NCBI GenBank assembly: GCA_022601535.1
Contig: JAJACK010000003.1
Location: forward strand, 62,001 to 126,000
DNA: 64,000 bases
Origin: Chlamydiales bacterium
GTDB lineage: Bacteria; Chlamydiota; Chlamydiia; Chlamydiales; JAAKFR01
Reading direction: 5' to 3'
Shown here: positions 42,918-51,895 of the stretch, piece by piece
How the letters are laid out: every line of letters starts with the position of its first letter
Position numbering within the stretch: the first letter of the stretch is position 1
Program-made: the position numbers and the translations under genes
The notes under the pieces: generated by a model
What the model was told of the DNA's origin: nothing
What the model saw: only the letters and a program-made list of their open reading frames with translations
The model's database searches: none

Positions 42918-43410
42918 AGATGGCATACACAGGGATAATATTTTACATTCTTCTCAACCAGATTTTTCACAAAATTGAAAAATGGTAAAAAGATAAGATT
43001 CCTCTGGACTAGAAGCAAATAGCATCTGAGGGATAGGGTGCTTTGTACCAGTTCATAGATGCTTTTTTCAATAGAAAATATGTTTCTATCTCTGATGTAA
43101 AACTTCAGTACAAACCACTTATCTGCCCAACAAATCTTCAAGCTCGTGTTGACCGCGCCTCCAGACAAGGAGCTCGTAATTTTGAAGAGAACCTTTCCCT
43201 TGAAAATATTGATTGCAGATTCGTTCCACTTCTTCGTGGTTCAAATTGATGTGTTGACAAGCTCTTTCTATGGCTATTATTTGTTTGAGGTGCTTAATTT
43301 AATGTCAGCTGTGGTCCTTCCATCCCCACACCCTATATAAAAATTTGCCGTTGTTAATTACAGAAAAAAAACACTTGTGCAATTTTTACGCATGCTACTA
43401 TAAGGCTTCG
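42918..43410. other. Gap with possible gene remnant
   Basis: No convincing gene. On the minus strand 43119-43296 there is a start-less 57-codon stretch (HLKQIIAIERACQHINLNH, then EEVERICNQYF and LLVWRRGQHELEDLLG) that looks protein-like and may be a fragment of a deleted gene. A plus-strand GTGCTTTGTACC-rich stretch holds nothing I can name. This marks the right edge of the accessory region. Confidence 0.4.
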
Positions 43411-44232
43411 GTGGCCAAATCTTGTTTTATTGTTTTTTTTTCTCTATTCTCCTTTTTAATGAATACCTCTCCCCTATTTGGTGATCTTAACCTCTATTCT
43501 AGTCCTGGAACAAATTCTAGGACGATGATCTGTTGCCATGGATATGGAGGCAATTACCAAATTGCAGATAAACTTCGGGAACTTGGTATTATCAACTCAA
43601 CCCTTATTAGCTTTAATTTCCCCGATCACGATCTCGAAGAGAGAGTGTATAATCCTCAAGATTTAACATTTGGGACAATCAATGAACTTTTACCTGCTCT
43701 ACATGTCTTGAAAAAAACCGTTATCGATAAGGGATATAAGTCCATTGATCTCTATGGAAATTCTGCTGGTGGTGGAGCAGTTATAAATTTAATCGCTCTG
43801 TTGAATTCAAATACATATAGCTCCGAACTTGAGGAAAGTGGGATCACAGTAGAAGTGAAACAAGCTCTTTTAAACGCAGTCCAAAATGGAATTGTTGTTT
43901 TAGATGTTCCTCTAAAATCTGTAGAAGAAATCATCCATTTTAGAGGCTCGAACCCAGAACTCGAAGCTCTAGCAAAAAATTATCAAAACTCTAATATGCG
44001 ACCAATCGATTCGATATGTTCTCTTAAAGAACTCTCCTTAAACATCCTTCTCTATTTTGAGGAGATGGATGAACTCATTTACAATCGTGATGATAAACTT
44101 TTTATCCAGCGATTAAAAAAGAGTAATTCTCTTGGAAAAACAACCGTGATCATAGGAAATGAAGGGGGACATACAGCTCCTCATTGGCCTCTTTGGAAAG
44201 CATATTCCTTAAAATCACAAGATTTGAAATGA
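43411..44232 (+). CDS. Exported alpha/beta hydrolase-like protein
   Basis: I choose the GTG at 43411 because it begins a signal peptide (AKSCFIVFFSLFSFLMNTSPLFG) and has AAGG upstream; no ATG precedes the hydrophobic core. The 273-residue protein has MICCHGYGGNYQ (oxyanion region), the nucleophile in DLYGNSAGGGAV, a possible acid in EEMDELIY and a His in GNEGGHTAPHW. It looks like a periplasmic or secreted esterase. It is unrelated in detail to the tandem lipase pair at 22947. It lies just outside the toxin region. Confidence 0.72.
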   Translation: MAKSCFIVFFSLFSFLMNTSPLFGDLNLYSSPGTNSRTMICCHGYGGNYQIADKLRELGIINSTLISFNFPDHDLEERVYNPQDLTFGTINELLPALHVLKKTVIDKGYKSIDLYGNSAGGGAVINLIALLNSNTYSSELEESGITVEVKQALLNAVQNGIVVLDVPLKSVEEIIHFRGSNPELEALAKNYQNSNMRPIDSICSLKELSLNILLYFEEMDELIYNRDDKLFIQRLKKSNSLGKTTVIIGNEGGHTAPHWPLWKAYSLKSQDLK

Positions 44233-44289
44233 TTGGAAAATTCTATCTCTTTCAAGTCAGGTAATAGTCCAAAATTTTTATAAAATTAT

Positions 44290-45066
44290 TTAGTTTCGAG
44301 CTTTTATCACCAATCTAGAATAGGGAATATGAACCCCCTCTTTTTTTAGATACTCCTTTGATGCATTTTCAATCGCACTCTTTAAAAAGAGATTTTCTTC
44401 TACTTGAGGTAAGGGAAGAAAACAGTTGAACCACCCTCTCACATAATTCTCCAATTCTTCAGAATCTTTGTATGAGGCAATTTTCTCCTCTAAGGTATAA
44501 GTCTCAATGGTCAGTTGAAAATTTTCGAGCAATTTTCGGTACTCTTGCGCAGAAAGGATTGTTTGAGAAGCTGATAACTCTTGATAAGGAAGCCATCTCT
44601 CCTCATTGAGTGTTTTTTCCAAAAAAGCTAGATAAGAAGACTCTTTAGGATAGGTGAGAATAATAAGCTGCCCACCTTCTTTTAAGTGATTTGAAATGTT
44701 TTGGAGCGCCTTTTTTGGATCACGCACCCAATGTAATACGTTTATCATCAAAATAAGATCGGCTTTTTCTTCGAAAAAAAACTCTTCTGCTGAAGCTTTT
44801 TGAAATGTCAATCCCCTCTCTTTTTGAAAAGAAGAAGTCGCTAAATCAATCATTGCTGCAGAAGGGTCGATACCCAACACACTCCCTTGAGGAACCCGCT
44901 TTGCCAATTCAACTGTCGTCCTCCCATCTCCACATCCTATGTCAAAGACTGTTTCACTCCCCTTCAAATCAAGGGTGTTGAGAAGTTCCAATCCAACTTC
45001 ATATTGGAGAGATGAATGTTTTCGGTAATGCTTAGCGTCTAAATCAACCATAGAGGGAAAAACCAT
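44290..45066 (-). CDS. Class I SAM methyltransferase (trans-aconitate MT-like)
   Basis: The protein has 258 residues, or 253 if the second Met at 45051 is used. SAM motif I is VFDIGCGDGRTTVELA, followed by VLGIDPSAAMIDLA, ADLILMINVLHWVRDPKKAL (motif IV region) and LKEGGQLII. This matches Methyltransf_11/25 and especially trans-aconitate 2-methyltransferase-like proteins. The substrate is not predictable. It is monocistronic and convergent with the hydrolase. Confidence 0.82.
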   Translation of the reverse strand: MVFPSMVDLDAKHYRKHSSLQYEVGLELLNTLDLKGSETVFDIGCGDGRTTVELAKRVPQGSVLGIDPSAAMIDLATSSFQKERGLTFQKASAEEFFFEEKADLILMINVLHWVRDPKKALQNISNHLKEGGQLIILTYPKESSYLAFLEKTLNEERWLPYQELSASQTILSAQEYRKLLENFQLTIETYTLEEKIASYKDSEELENYVRGWFNCFLPLPQVEENLFLKSAIENASKEYLKKEGVHIPYSRLVIKARN

Positions 45067-45143
45067 CTATACATTTTTTATAGATCTGAATATTATATTT
45101 GAATAAAATTTTTTAACAACAAAAAAAAACATAGAGGATTTAA

Positions 45144-45533
45144 ATGAGTTCTTTAATAAATTTTTTACTTACAAATCAAACTAGAAATGTTATAGCAACG
45201 ACCATACAAGAAGCTTCTGCCGACCAACGCATTCACAAGATTGCTGTAGGATCAAGCTTTCTTCTAGGGGGCTTGGTTGCCACTGCTCAAAGTAGCATAC
45301 ACAGTAAAATAATTTCTTGTCTTCGTAGAGAAAAACAAGAACCTGTAAGCTACGCAGATGCCGCTGTAGGGCTATCATCGGTATGTGTAGGTGCAATGCT
45401 TATTATTAATGGTTTAAATGAATTTTTCCCTGAAGAAGTGTTGCCCACAGACAATCATCAAGAGGAGCCATTACCACAGCATCCATGCAATTCTTTTTGG
45501 CCTGTTGGGTGTCATTCTGAAACTCTTCTTTAG
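45144..45533 (+). CDS. Small membrane protein, unknown
   Basis: The 129-residue protein has an AGAGGA ribosome site seven bases upstream. There are two moderately hydrophobic segments (residues about 33-50 and 69-90) separated by a basic stretch (CLRREKQ), with a Cys-containing acidic and Pro-rich tail. No family is recognised. The bilobed form again allows an Inc-like role, without proof. Confidence 0.6.
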   Translation: MSSLINFLLTNQTRNVIATTIQEASADQRIHKIAVGSSFLLGGLVATAQSSIHSKIISCLRREKQEPVSYADAAVGLSSVCVGAMLIINGLNEFFPEEVLPTDNHQEEPLPQHPCNSFWPVGCHSETLL

Positions 45534-45574
45534 AGGGAAATGCAACTCTTTACCACTCCTTTAGAAAGCCTATA

Positions 45575-45603
45575 TTGCAGGAGAATAGAGTTTTTGTTAT
45601 AAT
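45575..45603 (+). promoter_or_regulatory. Promoter overlapping a rejected ATG of mscS
   Basis: TTGCAG (45575-45580), 17 bases, TATAAT (45598-45603), then seven bases to the ATG at 45611. The earlier ATG at 45602 lies inside the -10 box and cannot be transcribed from this promoter. This supports 45611 as a leaderless start. Confidence 0.65.
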
Positions 45604-45610
45604 GAGAGGC

Positions 45611-46675
45611 ATGTTTGGATTACATTGGATTATTCAGGTCTTTATCGTCGTTACAATTACTCTTGTCGCTGACCTGATTCAAAAAAAGATTTTCTCTAGG
45701 TTACTCAAAAAAGATCATAAGCCGTGGAATACGGTCTTTCTTGAATCTGCCTCTGCTCCTTTGAGCTTGATGATCTGGTCGATCTCCCTCACTTTTTGTG
45801 CTTCTATGTTTCAAAGTGAGGCTTCAATCCCTATTTTAAGTGCGATCCCTACCATCCGAAAAATGAGTGGAATCGCCGCTATTGGGTGGTTCCTCTATCG
45901 GCTCATCTCCAATGGAGAAAAGAGGCTTCCTCAAAAAAAGAGCGACCGAGCAACTGCTAAAACAATTAGCCAGGTACTCCGAGCTTCGGTTTTGATCACA
46001 TCCAGTCTTGTTGCCCTTCAATCTCTTGGATTTAGCATCTCTGGAGTGCTCGCTTTTGGTGGAATTGGAGGTATCGCAATCGGTTTTGCTGCTAAAGATA
46101 TGCTTGCCAATTTTTTCGGTGCAATCATGATCTTTTGGGACCGCCCATTTAAAGTGGGTGACTGGGTTAGATCTGAAGATAAAGAGATTGAGGGATATGT
46201 CGAAGAGATCGGCTGGAGGTTGACAAAGATCCGATCTTTTGAAAAGCGGCCTATCTATCTACCTAATTCAATTTTTTCAACCATCTCTGTCACAAATGTA
46301 ACGCGGATGACCCATAGACGGATCAAAGAGGTGATCGGTGTTCGGTATGAGGATGCTCATAAGGTAAGCTTGATCACTGCTGAAATTGAAAAGATGCTAG
46401 TTGAGCATCCTGGAATCGATGAATCGCAATTCTTAGTTGTTAATTTTCAAGAATTTGGTGATTCAGCATTAAATATTTTGATCTACACTTTCACCCATGC
46501 CACTGGGTGGAAAGAGCACCTAAATGTGAAGCAGGAAATCTTGTTGAAGATCTACGGAATCATCCATTCTCACGATGCGGATATTGCTTTCCCCACTCAG
46601 ACGCTTCACCTTCCTGAGGGAAAAGAGTTGCTACAAGAGAAAGTGAGCAAGCTAACGCTCTCTGCAAAAAAATGA
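45611..46675 (+). CDS. MscS-family mechanosensitive channel
   Basis: The protein has 354 residues from the ATG at 45611, chosen because the -10 box ends seven bases upstream. Three or four membrane helices precede the pore helix LAFGGIGGIAIGFAAKDMLANFFGAIMI, followed by the beta domain (VGDWVRSEDKEIEGYVEEIGWRLTKIR). NVTRMTHRRIKE and a C-terminal alpha/beta domain complete the fold. It releases solutes during osmotic down-shock in the inner membrane. Its stop overlaps the next start (ATGA). Confidence 0.92.
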   Translation: MFGLHWIIQVFIVVTITLVADLIQKKIFSRLLKKDHKPWNTVFLESASAPLSLMIWSISLTFCASMFQSEASIPILSAIPTIRKMSGIAAIGWFLYRLISNGEKRLPQKKSDRATAKTISQVLRASVLITSSLVALQSLGFSISGVLAFGGIGGIAIGFAAKDMLANFFGAIMIFWDRPFKVGDWVRSEDKEIEGYVEEIGWRLTKIRSFEKRPIYLPNSIFSTISVTNVTRMTHRRIKEVIGVRYEDAHKVSLITAEIEKMLVEHPGIDESQFLVVNFQEFGDSALNILIYTFTHATGWKEHLNVKQEILLKIYGIIHSHDADIAFPTQTLHLPEGKELLQEKVSKLTLSAKK

Positions 46676-47310
46676 GAGAGATTTTCTACTATTCGATAGG
46701 ATTTATCCCTTCCCTCTTTTTCGGCCTTCGATTCTTCATTCAATGGATTCAAAGTGAGCGAAAAAAAACCTCTTTTGTCTCTCCTCTTTTCTGGAAACTG
46801 TCGATCTGTGGAAATCTCATTCTTGCCCTCCACTATTTTATTCAGTCACAATTTCCCCTTTTGATGATTCAAGTTGTCAACTGCTTCATTGCTTGGCGAA
46901 ACCTCAACTTATCTTTTCCAAGAAAAAATGTTTTTATTGCTTTCTTCTCTACTCTCTCTTTGATCACCTTTGCATTTACTATTCAACGTGCATCCCTTGA
47001 TCTCCATTGGATGGAGGTGCCACTGGCTCTTTCAGGAGGAGATATCGTTTCTCTTCCATGGCATTTGATCGGTCTCTTTGGAAGCTTGCTCTTTGCAAGC
47101 CGTTTCTGGCTTCAATGGTGGCAAGTGGAGAGAACTGGAAGGAGTCATCTCAGTCGACAGTTTTGGGTGATCAGTATTGCTGGGAGCCTCATCGCTTTAA
47201 GCTATTTTGTTCGTATTGGCGATTATGTGAGTATTTGCAATGCGCTTTGTGGACTCATCCCTTACTTGAGAAATCTTGTTCTATCGAGGAGTGAGAAATT
47301 GACAACCTGA
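46672..47310 (+). CDS. Tandem LAB_N-domain membrane protein (LpxB N-terminal-like)
   Basis: The 212-residue protein has two copies of the lipid-A-disaccharide synthase N-terminal (LAB_N) pattern: LRFFIQWIQSERKKTSFVSP..W then SRFWLQWWQVERTGRSHLSRQFW, each with flanking hydrophobic helices. In Chlamydia such helices are fused to the N-terminus of LpxB; here they form a separate protein without a glycosyltransferase domain. A role in lipid A or polyprenyl-sugar membrane transfer is plausible. It is translationally coupled to mscS. It overlaps convergent accC by 30 bases. Confidence 0.85.
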   Translation: MREIFYYSIGFIPSLFFGLRFFIQWIQSERKKTSFVSPLFWKLSICGNLILALHYFIQSQFPLLMIQVVNCFIAWRNLNLSFPRKNVFIAFFSTLSLITFAFTIQRASLDLHWMEVPLALSGGDIVSLPWHLIGLFGSLLFASRFWLQWWQVERTGRSHLSRQFWVISIAGSLIALSYFVRIGDYVSICNALCGLIPYLRNLVLSRSEKLTT

Positions 47311-48645
47311 ATCGATAAGATCATCCACATATTTAATATCGTAATCTGAATTGAGAAAATGACGATTATTGAGCATGTATTGATGAAATGGAATCGTTGA
47401 GTGCACTCCGCCAATGTGAAATTCTTTGAGTGCTCGTTTTCCTACAGCAATCGCCTCATCCCTATCTTTCCCCTTGACGATGAGTTTGGCAATCATCGAA
47501 TCGTAGTAGGGAGGGATCTTATAACCAGAGTAACAACTACTATCCACTCGGACATGAGGGCCGCCTGGAGGGAGATAGTACTCTAACTTACCAGGTGATG
47601 GGCTGAAGTTCGTTGCTGGATTTTCTGCATTGATTCGAAATTGGATGATGTGTCCATCAAACTTCACTTCTTTCTGCTTACAAAGGAGTTTTTCTCCACG
47701 CGCAACTTTAATTTGCTCTTTGAGTAGATCAATCCCTGTGTACTCTTCTGAGATTGTGTGCTCCACCTGAATCCGGGTGTTCATCTCCATAAAGTAGAAA
47801 TTTTTGTCTTTGTCGAGCAAAAACTCTACTGTCCCTGCTGAAAAATACTTTGCCGATTTAGCTATATTGACAGCAGCTTGCCCAATCTTCTTCCGAAGGT
47901 CTGAAGACAAAATAGGACTCGGCGTCTCTTCAATAAGCTTTTGACGACGACGTTGCAATGTGCAATCACGCTCTCCAAGATGGATATAATTTCCAAACTT
48001 ATCTCCAAGAACCTGAACCTCAATGTGTCTTGGGCGGACAATCATCTTTTCAAGATAGATGTCAGGATTGTTGAAACTCACCTCAGCTTCTGTGCGGGCT
48101 GCTGGAAAAAAGCGCTTAAATTCTTTTTCATTATGTGCAACGCGGATCCCCTTTCCTCCCCCTCCAGCAGAGGCTTTGATAAAGATAGGGAAACCTAGTT
48201 TTTTAGCAACTTTAAGAGCTGAATCTAAGTCTTCTACAACTCCATCAGAACCGGGAATGATGGGACATTTAGCATTTTTTGCCAACGCTTTTGCCTGCGC
48301 CTTATTCCCTAAAAGAGAAATCGATTGCGGAGAGGGTCCGATAAAATTTAAACCACAACTTTCGCAAATCGAGGCAAAATTGGAATTTTCACTCAAAAAA
48401 CCGTAGCCAGGGTGAATTGCATCAGCTCCTGTGATCTCACAAGCCGAAAGGATATTAGCTACTTTTAAATACGAATGAGTCGCTTGCGCTTTTCCAATAC
48501 AAACCGCTTCATCGGCAAAAAGAACATGAAGCGCTTCACTATCTGCTTCGGAATAAACAGCAACTGTTTGAAGACCAAGATCATGACACGCACGGATAAT
48601 GCGAACAGCAATTTCGCCTCGATTAGCTATAAGAACTTTTTTCAT
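47281..48645 (-). CDS. accC: Biotin carboxylase subunit of acetyl-CoA carboxylase
   Basis: The 454-residue protein has MKKVLIANRGEIAVRIIRA, an ATP-grasp glycine loop ASAGGGGKGIRVA, and the conserved FMEMNTRIQVEHTISEE with catalytic Glu and Arg. It carboxylates biotin on AccB using ATP and bicarbonate in the first step of fatty-acid synthesis. It overlaps accB by four bases. The order rpe-efp-accB-accC matches what I recall for Chlamydia (CT121-CT124). Confidence 0.97.
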   Translation of the reverse strand: MKKVLIANRGEIAVRIIRACHDLGLQTVAVYSEADSEALHVLFADEAVCIGKAQATHSYLKVANILSACEITGADAIHPGYGFLSENSNFASICESCGLNFIGPSPQSISLLGNKAQAKALAKNAKCPIIPGSDGVVEDLDSALKVAKKLGFPIFIKASAGGGGKGIRVAHNEKEFKRFFPAARTEAEVSFNNPDIYLEKMIVRPRHIEVQVLGDKFGNYIHLGERDCTLQRRRQKLIEETPSPILSSDLRKKIGQAAVNIAKSAKYFSAGTVEFLLDKDKNFYFMEMNTRIQVEHTISEEYTGIDLLKEQIKVARGEKLLCKQKEVKFDGHIIQFRINAENPATNFSPSPGKLEYYLPPGGPHVRVDSSCYSGYKIPPYYDSMIAKLIVKGKDRDEAIAVGKRALKEFHIGGVHSTIPFHQYMLNNRHFLNSDYDIKYVDDLIDSGCQFLTPR

Positions 48646-49085
48646 GTTATCCTAAAGAGTTTAGTTCCAAATTCAACAGGGTCACCATTTTTCACAAGAA
48701 TTTCAGTGATCACCCCTTTTGTCTCGGCCTTCACTTCATTCATCACTTTCATCGCTTCTACAATACAGACAATCGATTCATCTTCAATTCGATCTCCTTC
48801 TTTCATAAAAGGAGGATCATCAGGTGAAGAGGCTGCATAAAATGTTCCTACAATCGGAGAGACGATATAGTTAGATGGTGCTTCTTCTTTTGGAGCGGGG
48901 TGCTCGATCCCCTTCTGAATAATTTCAGCTGGAGCGGGAGCATGGACAGGTTGTGGAGGTGGTATTAAAACCCCATCTCCTTCCCTTTCTAGGACAATTT
49001 CAAAGTCTTTTTTTTTGATCGCAACTTTTTTCACTTTCTGTTGCTCCATCACTTGCATCAACTCTTCTATTTCCTTTAAGTCCAT
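48642..49085 (-). CDS. accB: Biotin carboxyl carrier protein
   Basis: The protein has 147 residues from the ATG at 49085 (AAAGGA upstream). An N-terminal helix and Pro/Ala-rich linker (PPPQPVHAPAPAE) lead to the biotinyl domain with CIVEAMKVMNEV; Lys in the AMK motif is biotinylated. Val replaces the usual Met after the Lys, a tolerated change. It carries carboxybiotin between AccC and the transferase subunits, which are not in this window. Confidence 0.96.
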   Translation of the reverse strand: MDLKEIEELMQVMEQQKVKKVAIKKKDFEIVLEREGDGVLIPPPQPVHAPAPAEIIQKGIEHPAPKEEAPSNYIVSPIVGTFYAASSPDDPPFMKEGDRIEDESIVCIVEAMKVMNEVKAETKGVITEILVKNGDPVEFGTKLFRIT

Positions 49086-49086
49086 A

Positions 49087-49647
49087 TTAAATCCTTTGAA
49101 TATATTCACTTGTGCGTGTATCAACTTTGATTACATCCCCCGCTTCAATAAAAGGAGGGACTTCGACAGAAGCTCCAGTCTCTAAAACAGCGGGCTTTGT
49201 TGCCCCTGCAGCTGTTGCATTCCCCTCTTCGATTGAATCTGTTTTAGAAATCATCAGTTCTAAAAATTGAGGGAGTTCGACGGAAAAGACCGTCTCACCA
49301 TAAAAAGTAGCCATAAGCTCAACACCTTCTTTTAAGAAGTTGGCTTGCTTTCCAATAATCTCAGACGGAACAAACACTTGTTCTAGGTTTCCGATATCTA
49401 AAAAGAGGTAATTTTTCCCTTCCAGGTAGAGGAATTCGATCTGCCGCTCGTCTAAAGAGACTTCTTCAACCTCTTGACCCATCTTAAAGTTTTTCTCTAT
49501 GCTCTTATCTGTACTGAGATCGCAGAGTTTCATCTTGAAGAATGGCTGCCCTTTAGCCAAGGTCACTTTAACACTAGAGTCAACACGATAAAATTTCTTG
49601 CTGACAGATAGTGTCATTCCCGGAACAACTTGTTGACTTAAGATCAT
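49087..49647 (-). CDS. efp: Elongation factor P
   Basis: The protein has 186 residues from the ATG at 49647. KOW-like domain I has SVKVTLAKGQPFFKMKL at the tip loop. OB domains II and III follow, with the conserved end VEVPPFIEAGDVIKVDTRTSEYIQR. It relieves ribosome stalling at polyproline. The insert SKTDSIEEGNATAAGATKP matches the chlamydial EF-P copy next to accB. The start overlaps the end region of rpe, and the stop is one base from the accB start. Confidence 0.95.
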   Translation of the reverse strand: MILSQQVVPGMTLSVSKKFYRVDSSVKVTLAKGQPFFKMKLCDLSTDKSIEKNFKMGQEVEEVSLDERQIEFLYLEGKNYLFLDIGNLEQVFVPSEIIGKQANFLKEGVELMATFYGETVFSVELPQFLELMISKTDSIEEGNATAAGATKPAVLETGASVEVPPFIEAGDVIKVDTRTSEYIQRI

Positions 49648-49648
49648 T

Positions 49649-50332
49649 CTATTCTCCACATGCTCGTAATATTTCAATTCCTGCTTCCATCGTGGGGTCT
49701 CCTTTAAAAAGATAGGTTCCCGCAACGAGCACATTTGCCCCTGCCTCTACACAGCGTGGCGCCGTCTCTCCATCGACTCCCCCATCTACTTGAATAGGGA
49801 AAGGCTTTCCATTGGGACGCACTTTTAATTTCTCTGCAGTATGCCTGATCAAGTTCACTTTTTCCAATACATCATCCATAAATGTTTGTCCGCCAAAACC
49901 AGGAGGGACTGTCATCATCAAAATGAGGTCGCATTTATCGATGTATTTCAATGCAAATTCAACAGGTGTCTCCGGTCTAAATGCAAGGCCTGCTTGAATG
50001 TTACACTTTCGAATATAGGCGATGACATCTTCTATATCTTCCGTTGCTTCAAAATGGAAAGTGATTCGATCGGCACCCATCTCAACCAGCCGTTCAACAA
50101 AATCCTCTGGATTGTAAACCATGATATGGACATCCAAAAAAAGATTTGTCGATCGATTGATCGCACCAAGAGCTCTTGGACCTAGGGTGAGGTTGGGAAC
50201 AAAGTGGCCATCCATAATATCGACATGAATGCAATCGGCCCCCGCTTCTTCAATCCGCTTTGCCTCTTCGGCCAAATGGCCAAAATCAGCTGCAAAGATA
50301 GAGGGTGCTATAATAAGGTCATCTCGCTTCAT
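49649..50332 (-). CDS. rpe: Ribulose-phosphate 3-epimerase
   Basis: The protein has 227 residues from the ATG at 50332; the longer upstream frame is not protein-like and runs into the divergent promoter. The TIM barrel contains IAPSIFAADFGHL, HVDIMDGHFVPNLTLGP, LDVHIMVYNPE, MTVPPGFGGQTFM and VDGGVDGETAP, which hold the metal ligands and catalytic Asp residues. It interconverts ribulose- and xylulose-5-phosphate. It leads the rpe-efp-accB-accC operon. Confidence 0.96.
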   Translation of the reverse strand: MKRDDLIIAPSIFAADFGHLAEEAKRIEEAGADCIHVDIMDGHFVPNLTLGPRALGAINRSTNLFLDVHIMVYNPEDFVERLVEMGADRITFHFEATEDIEDVIAYIRKCNIQAGLAFRPETPVEFALKYIDKCDLILMMTVPPGFGGQTFMDDVLEKVNLIRHTAEKLKVRPNGKPFPIQVDGGVDGETAPRCVEAGANVLVAGTYLFKGDPTMEAGIEILRACGE

Positions 50333-50364
50333 AAACAGAAATTTATACACTTTTGAACCTGATC

Positions 50365-50394
50365 TTGTCAAGAAGCGGGTTGATATGGTATAAT
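50365..50394 (+). promoter_or_regulatory. Near-consensus promoter of the NSS transporter
   Basis: TTGTCA (50365-50370), 18 bases, TATAAT (50389-50394), seven bases, ATG at 50402. No ribosome site fits in the seven bases (ATTTGGA), so the mRNA should start at or next to the AUG. Confidence 0.65.
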
Positions 50395-50401
50395 ATTTGG
50401 A

Positions 50402-51895
50402 ATGAAACATAAGAAAGAATTTTTTAGCTCTCGCCTCGGTTTCATTATTTCCCTCGTTAGCATTGCGATCGGCGCTGGAAATATTTGGCGTTTTTCCCGT
50501 ATTGCAGCCCAAAATGGAGGAGGAACCTTCCTCATCCCGTGGGCTATCTTCCTTTTCTTATGGTCTATTCCCCTTATTATCACTGAGCTTGCCATGGGAA
50601 AGCTTACCAGAAAAGCTCCTATAGGAGCACTTGCTCATACAGCCGGCCCTCGCTTTGCCTGGATGGGAGGCTTTATCGCACTTGTGACAACTGGAATTTT
50701 ATTTTACTACTCTGTTGTTGTTGGCTGGGGATTTCGGTATTTTTTCTATAGTATCACTGGAAAATTTACCCAAACAGCTGATTATGCCAGCTTGTGGGAG
50801 AATTATACCCATAGCTTACAACCACTCCTATTTCATACAATTATTATTTTAATCGGAGCTTTTGTTGTCTACCGTGGGATCACGAAGGGCATTGAGAAGG
50901 TTACAAAAATTTTGATTCCGATTCTCCTCTGCTTGATCGCCGTTATTGCGGTACGTGCAGTGACGCTACCTGGAGCTAAATCTGGGCTTGCCTACCTCTT
51001 TACACCTCACCTGAAGGACCTTCTCCACTATAAGATCTGGATCGAGGCGCTCACACAGAATGCGTGGGATACAGGGGCTGGCTGGGGATTGCTTCTTGTC
51101 TATGCCAACTATGCTCGCAAAGAAGAGAGTATTATTGGAAACAGCATTTTGACCGCTTTGACCAATAACGTTGTTTCGCTCCTTATGGGGGTAATTATTT
51201 TCTCAACTGCTTTTGCTTTTGACAATACGGTTGGGTCGCTTGTTTCGGGGGAAGGAAGCTCAAATACTGGAATGACCTTCATCTATATCCCTACCCTCTT
51301 CTCTTCGCTTCCAGGTGGTCCTCTATTACAGTCTCTTTTTTCGGCAATTTTCTTTCTAGCATTTGGACTCGGCTCTCTTTGCTCCATGTTTTCTATGGTG
51401 CAACTTGCAGCTAAATCTCTCCATGAGATTGGACTTCCCCATAAAAAAGCGATCATCACAACTGCACTTCTTTCCTTCCTTCTCGGACTCCCTTCAGCCT
51501 TAAGTATGGCTGTTTTCCAAAACCAAGATTGGGTGTGGAGCCTTGGCCTCATTGTCAATGGACTGTTTATTGCCTTTGGTGTGATCCGTTATGGTGTCAA
51601 TCGCTTCCGGGTTGATGTCGTCAATAGCTCTCCCAAAGACCGGAAACTTGGTCGTGTCTATAATTTTATGATTCGCTATATCATTCCTGCGCAAGGGGTG
51701 GTTCTTCTCGCTTGGGCTTTCTATCAAAGCATCCTCTCTTTTCAAGGAGAGCACTGGTGGAATCCTTTCCACATCTATAGTATTGGATCGGTCCTCTTCC
51801 AGTGGGGAATTGGCCTAACCTTCCTCATCCTGTGTAATAAATGGCTCACCAAGCAACAACCTACCGAGCGCGAGCCTGAGCTGCAAATCAATTAA
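50402..51895 (+). CDS. Sodium-dependent amino acid/neurotransmitter (NSS) transporter
   Basis: The 497-residue protein has about 11-12 membrane helices. The opening SRLGFIISLVSIAIGAGNIWRF and the NGGGTFLIPW block form the Na+ and substrate site of LeuT-type transporters. AWDTGAGWGLLLVYANY marks helix 6. It imports amino acids with sodium across the inner membrane, apt for a host-dependent organism; Chlamydia carries homologues. The stop overlaps convergent nifS-like by four bases. Confidence 0.93.
   Translation: MKHKKEFFSSRLGFIISLVSIAIGAGNIWRFSRIAAQNGGGTFLIPWAIFLFLWSIPLIITELAMGKLTRKAPIGALAHTAGPRFAWMGGFIALVTTGILFYYSVVVGWGFRYFFYSITGKFTQTADYASLWENYTHSLQPLLFHTIIILIGAFVVYRGITKGIEKVTKILIPILLCLIAVIAVRAVTLPGAKSGLAYLFTPHLKDLLHYKIWIEALTQNAWDTGAGWGLLLVYANYARKEESIIGNSILTALTNNVVSLLMGVIIFSTAFAFDNTVGSLVSGEGSSNTGMTFIYIPTLFSSLPGGPLLQSLFSAIFFLAFGLGSLCSMFSMVQLAAKSLHEIGLPHKKAIITTALLSFLLGLPSALSMAVFQNQDWVWSLGLIVNGLFIAFGVIRYGVNRFRVDVVNSSPKDRKLGRVYNFMIRYIIPAQGVVLLAWAFYQSILSFQGEHWWNPFHIYSIGSVLFQWGIGLTFLILCNKWLTKQQPTEREPELQIN

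Noticed and set aside
43043-43340. Two plus-strand ORFs of 64-68 codons in the gap before the hydrolase
   Set aside because: They lack ribosome sites and plausible composition. The opposite strand looks slightly more protein-like, but only as a fragment.
33265-43410. A complete integrative element or prophage with its own integrase
   Set aside because: I found att-like repeats but no integrase, transposase, replication or structural phage gene in the window.
45575-45610. Upstream TTG (45575) or ATG (45602) as the mscS start
   Set aside because: Both lie inside the -35/-10 elements of the promoter at 45575-45603, so the transcript cannot include them. The ATG at 45611 fits.
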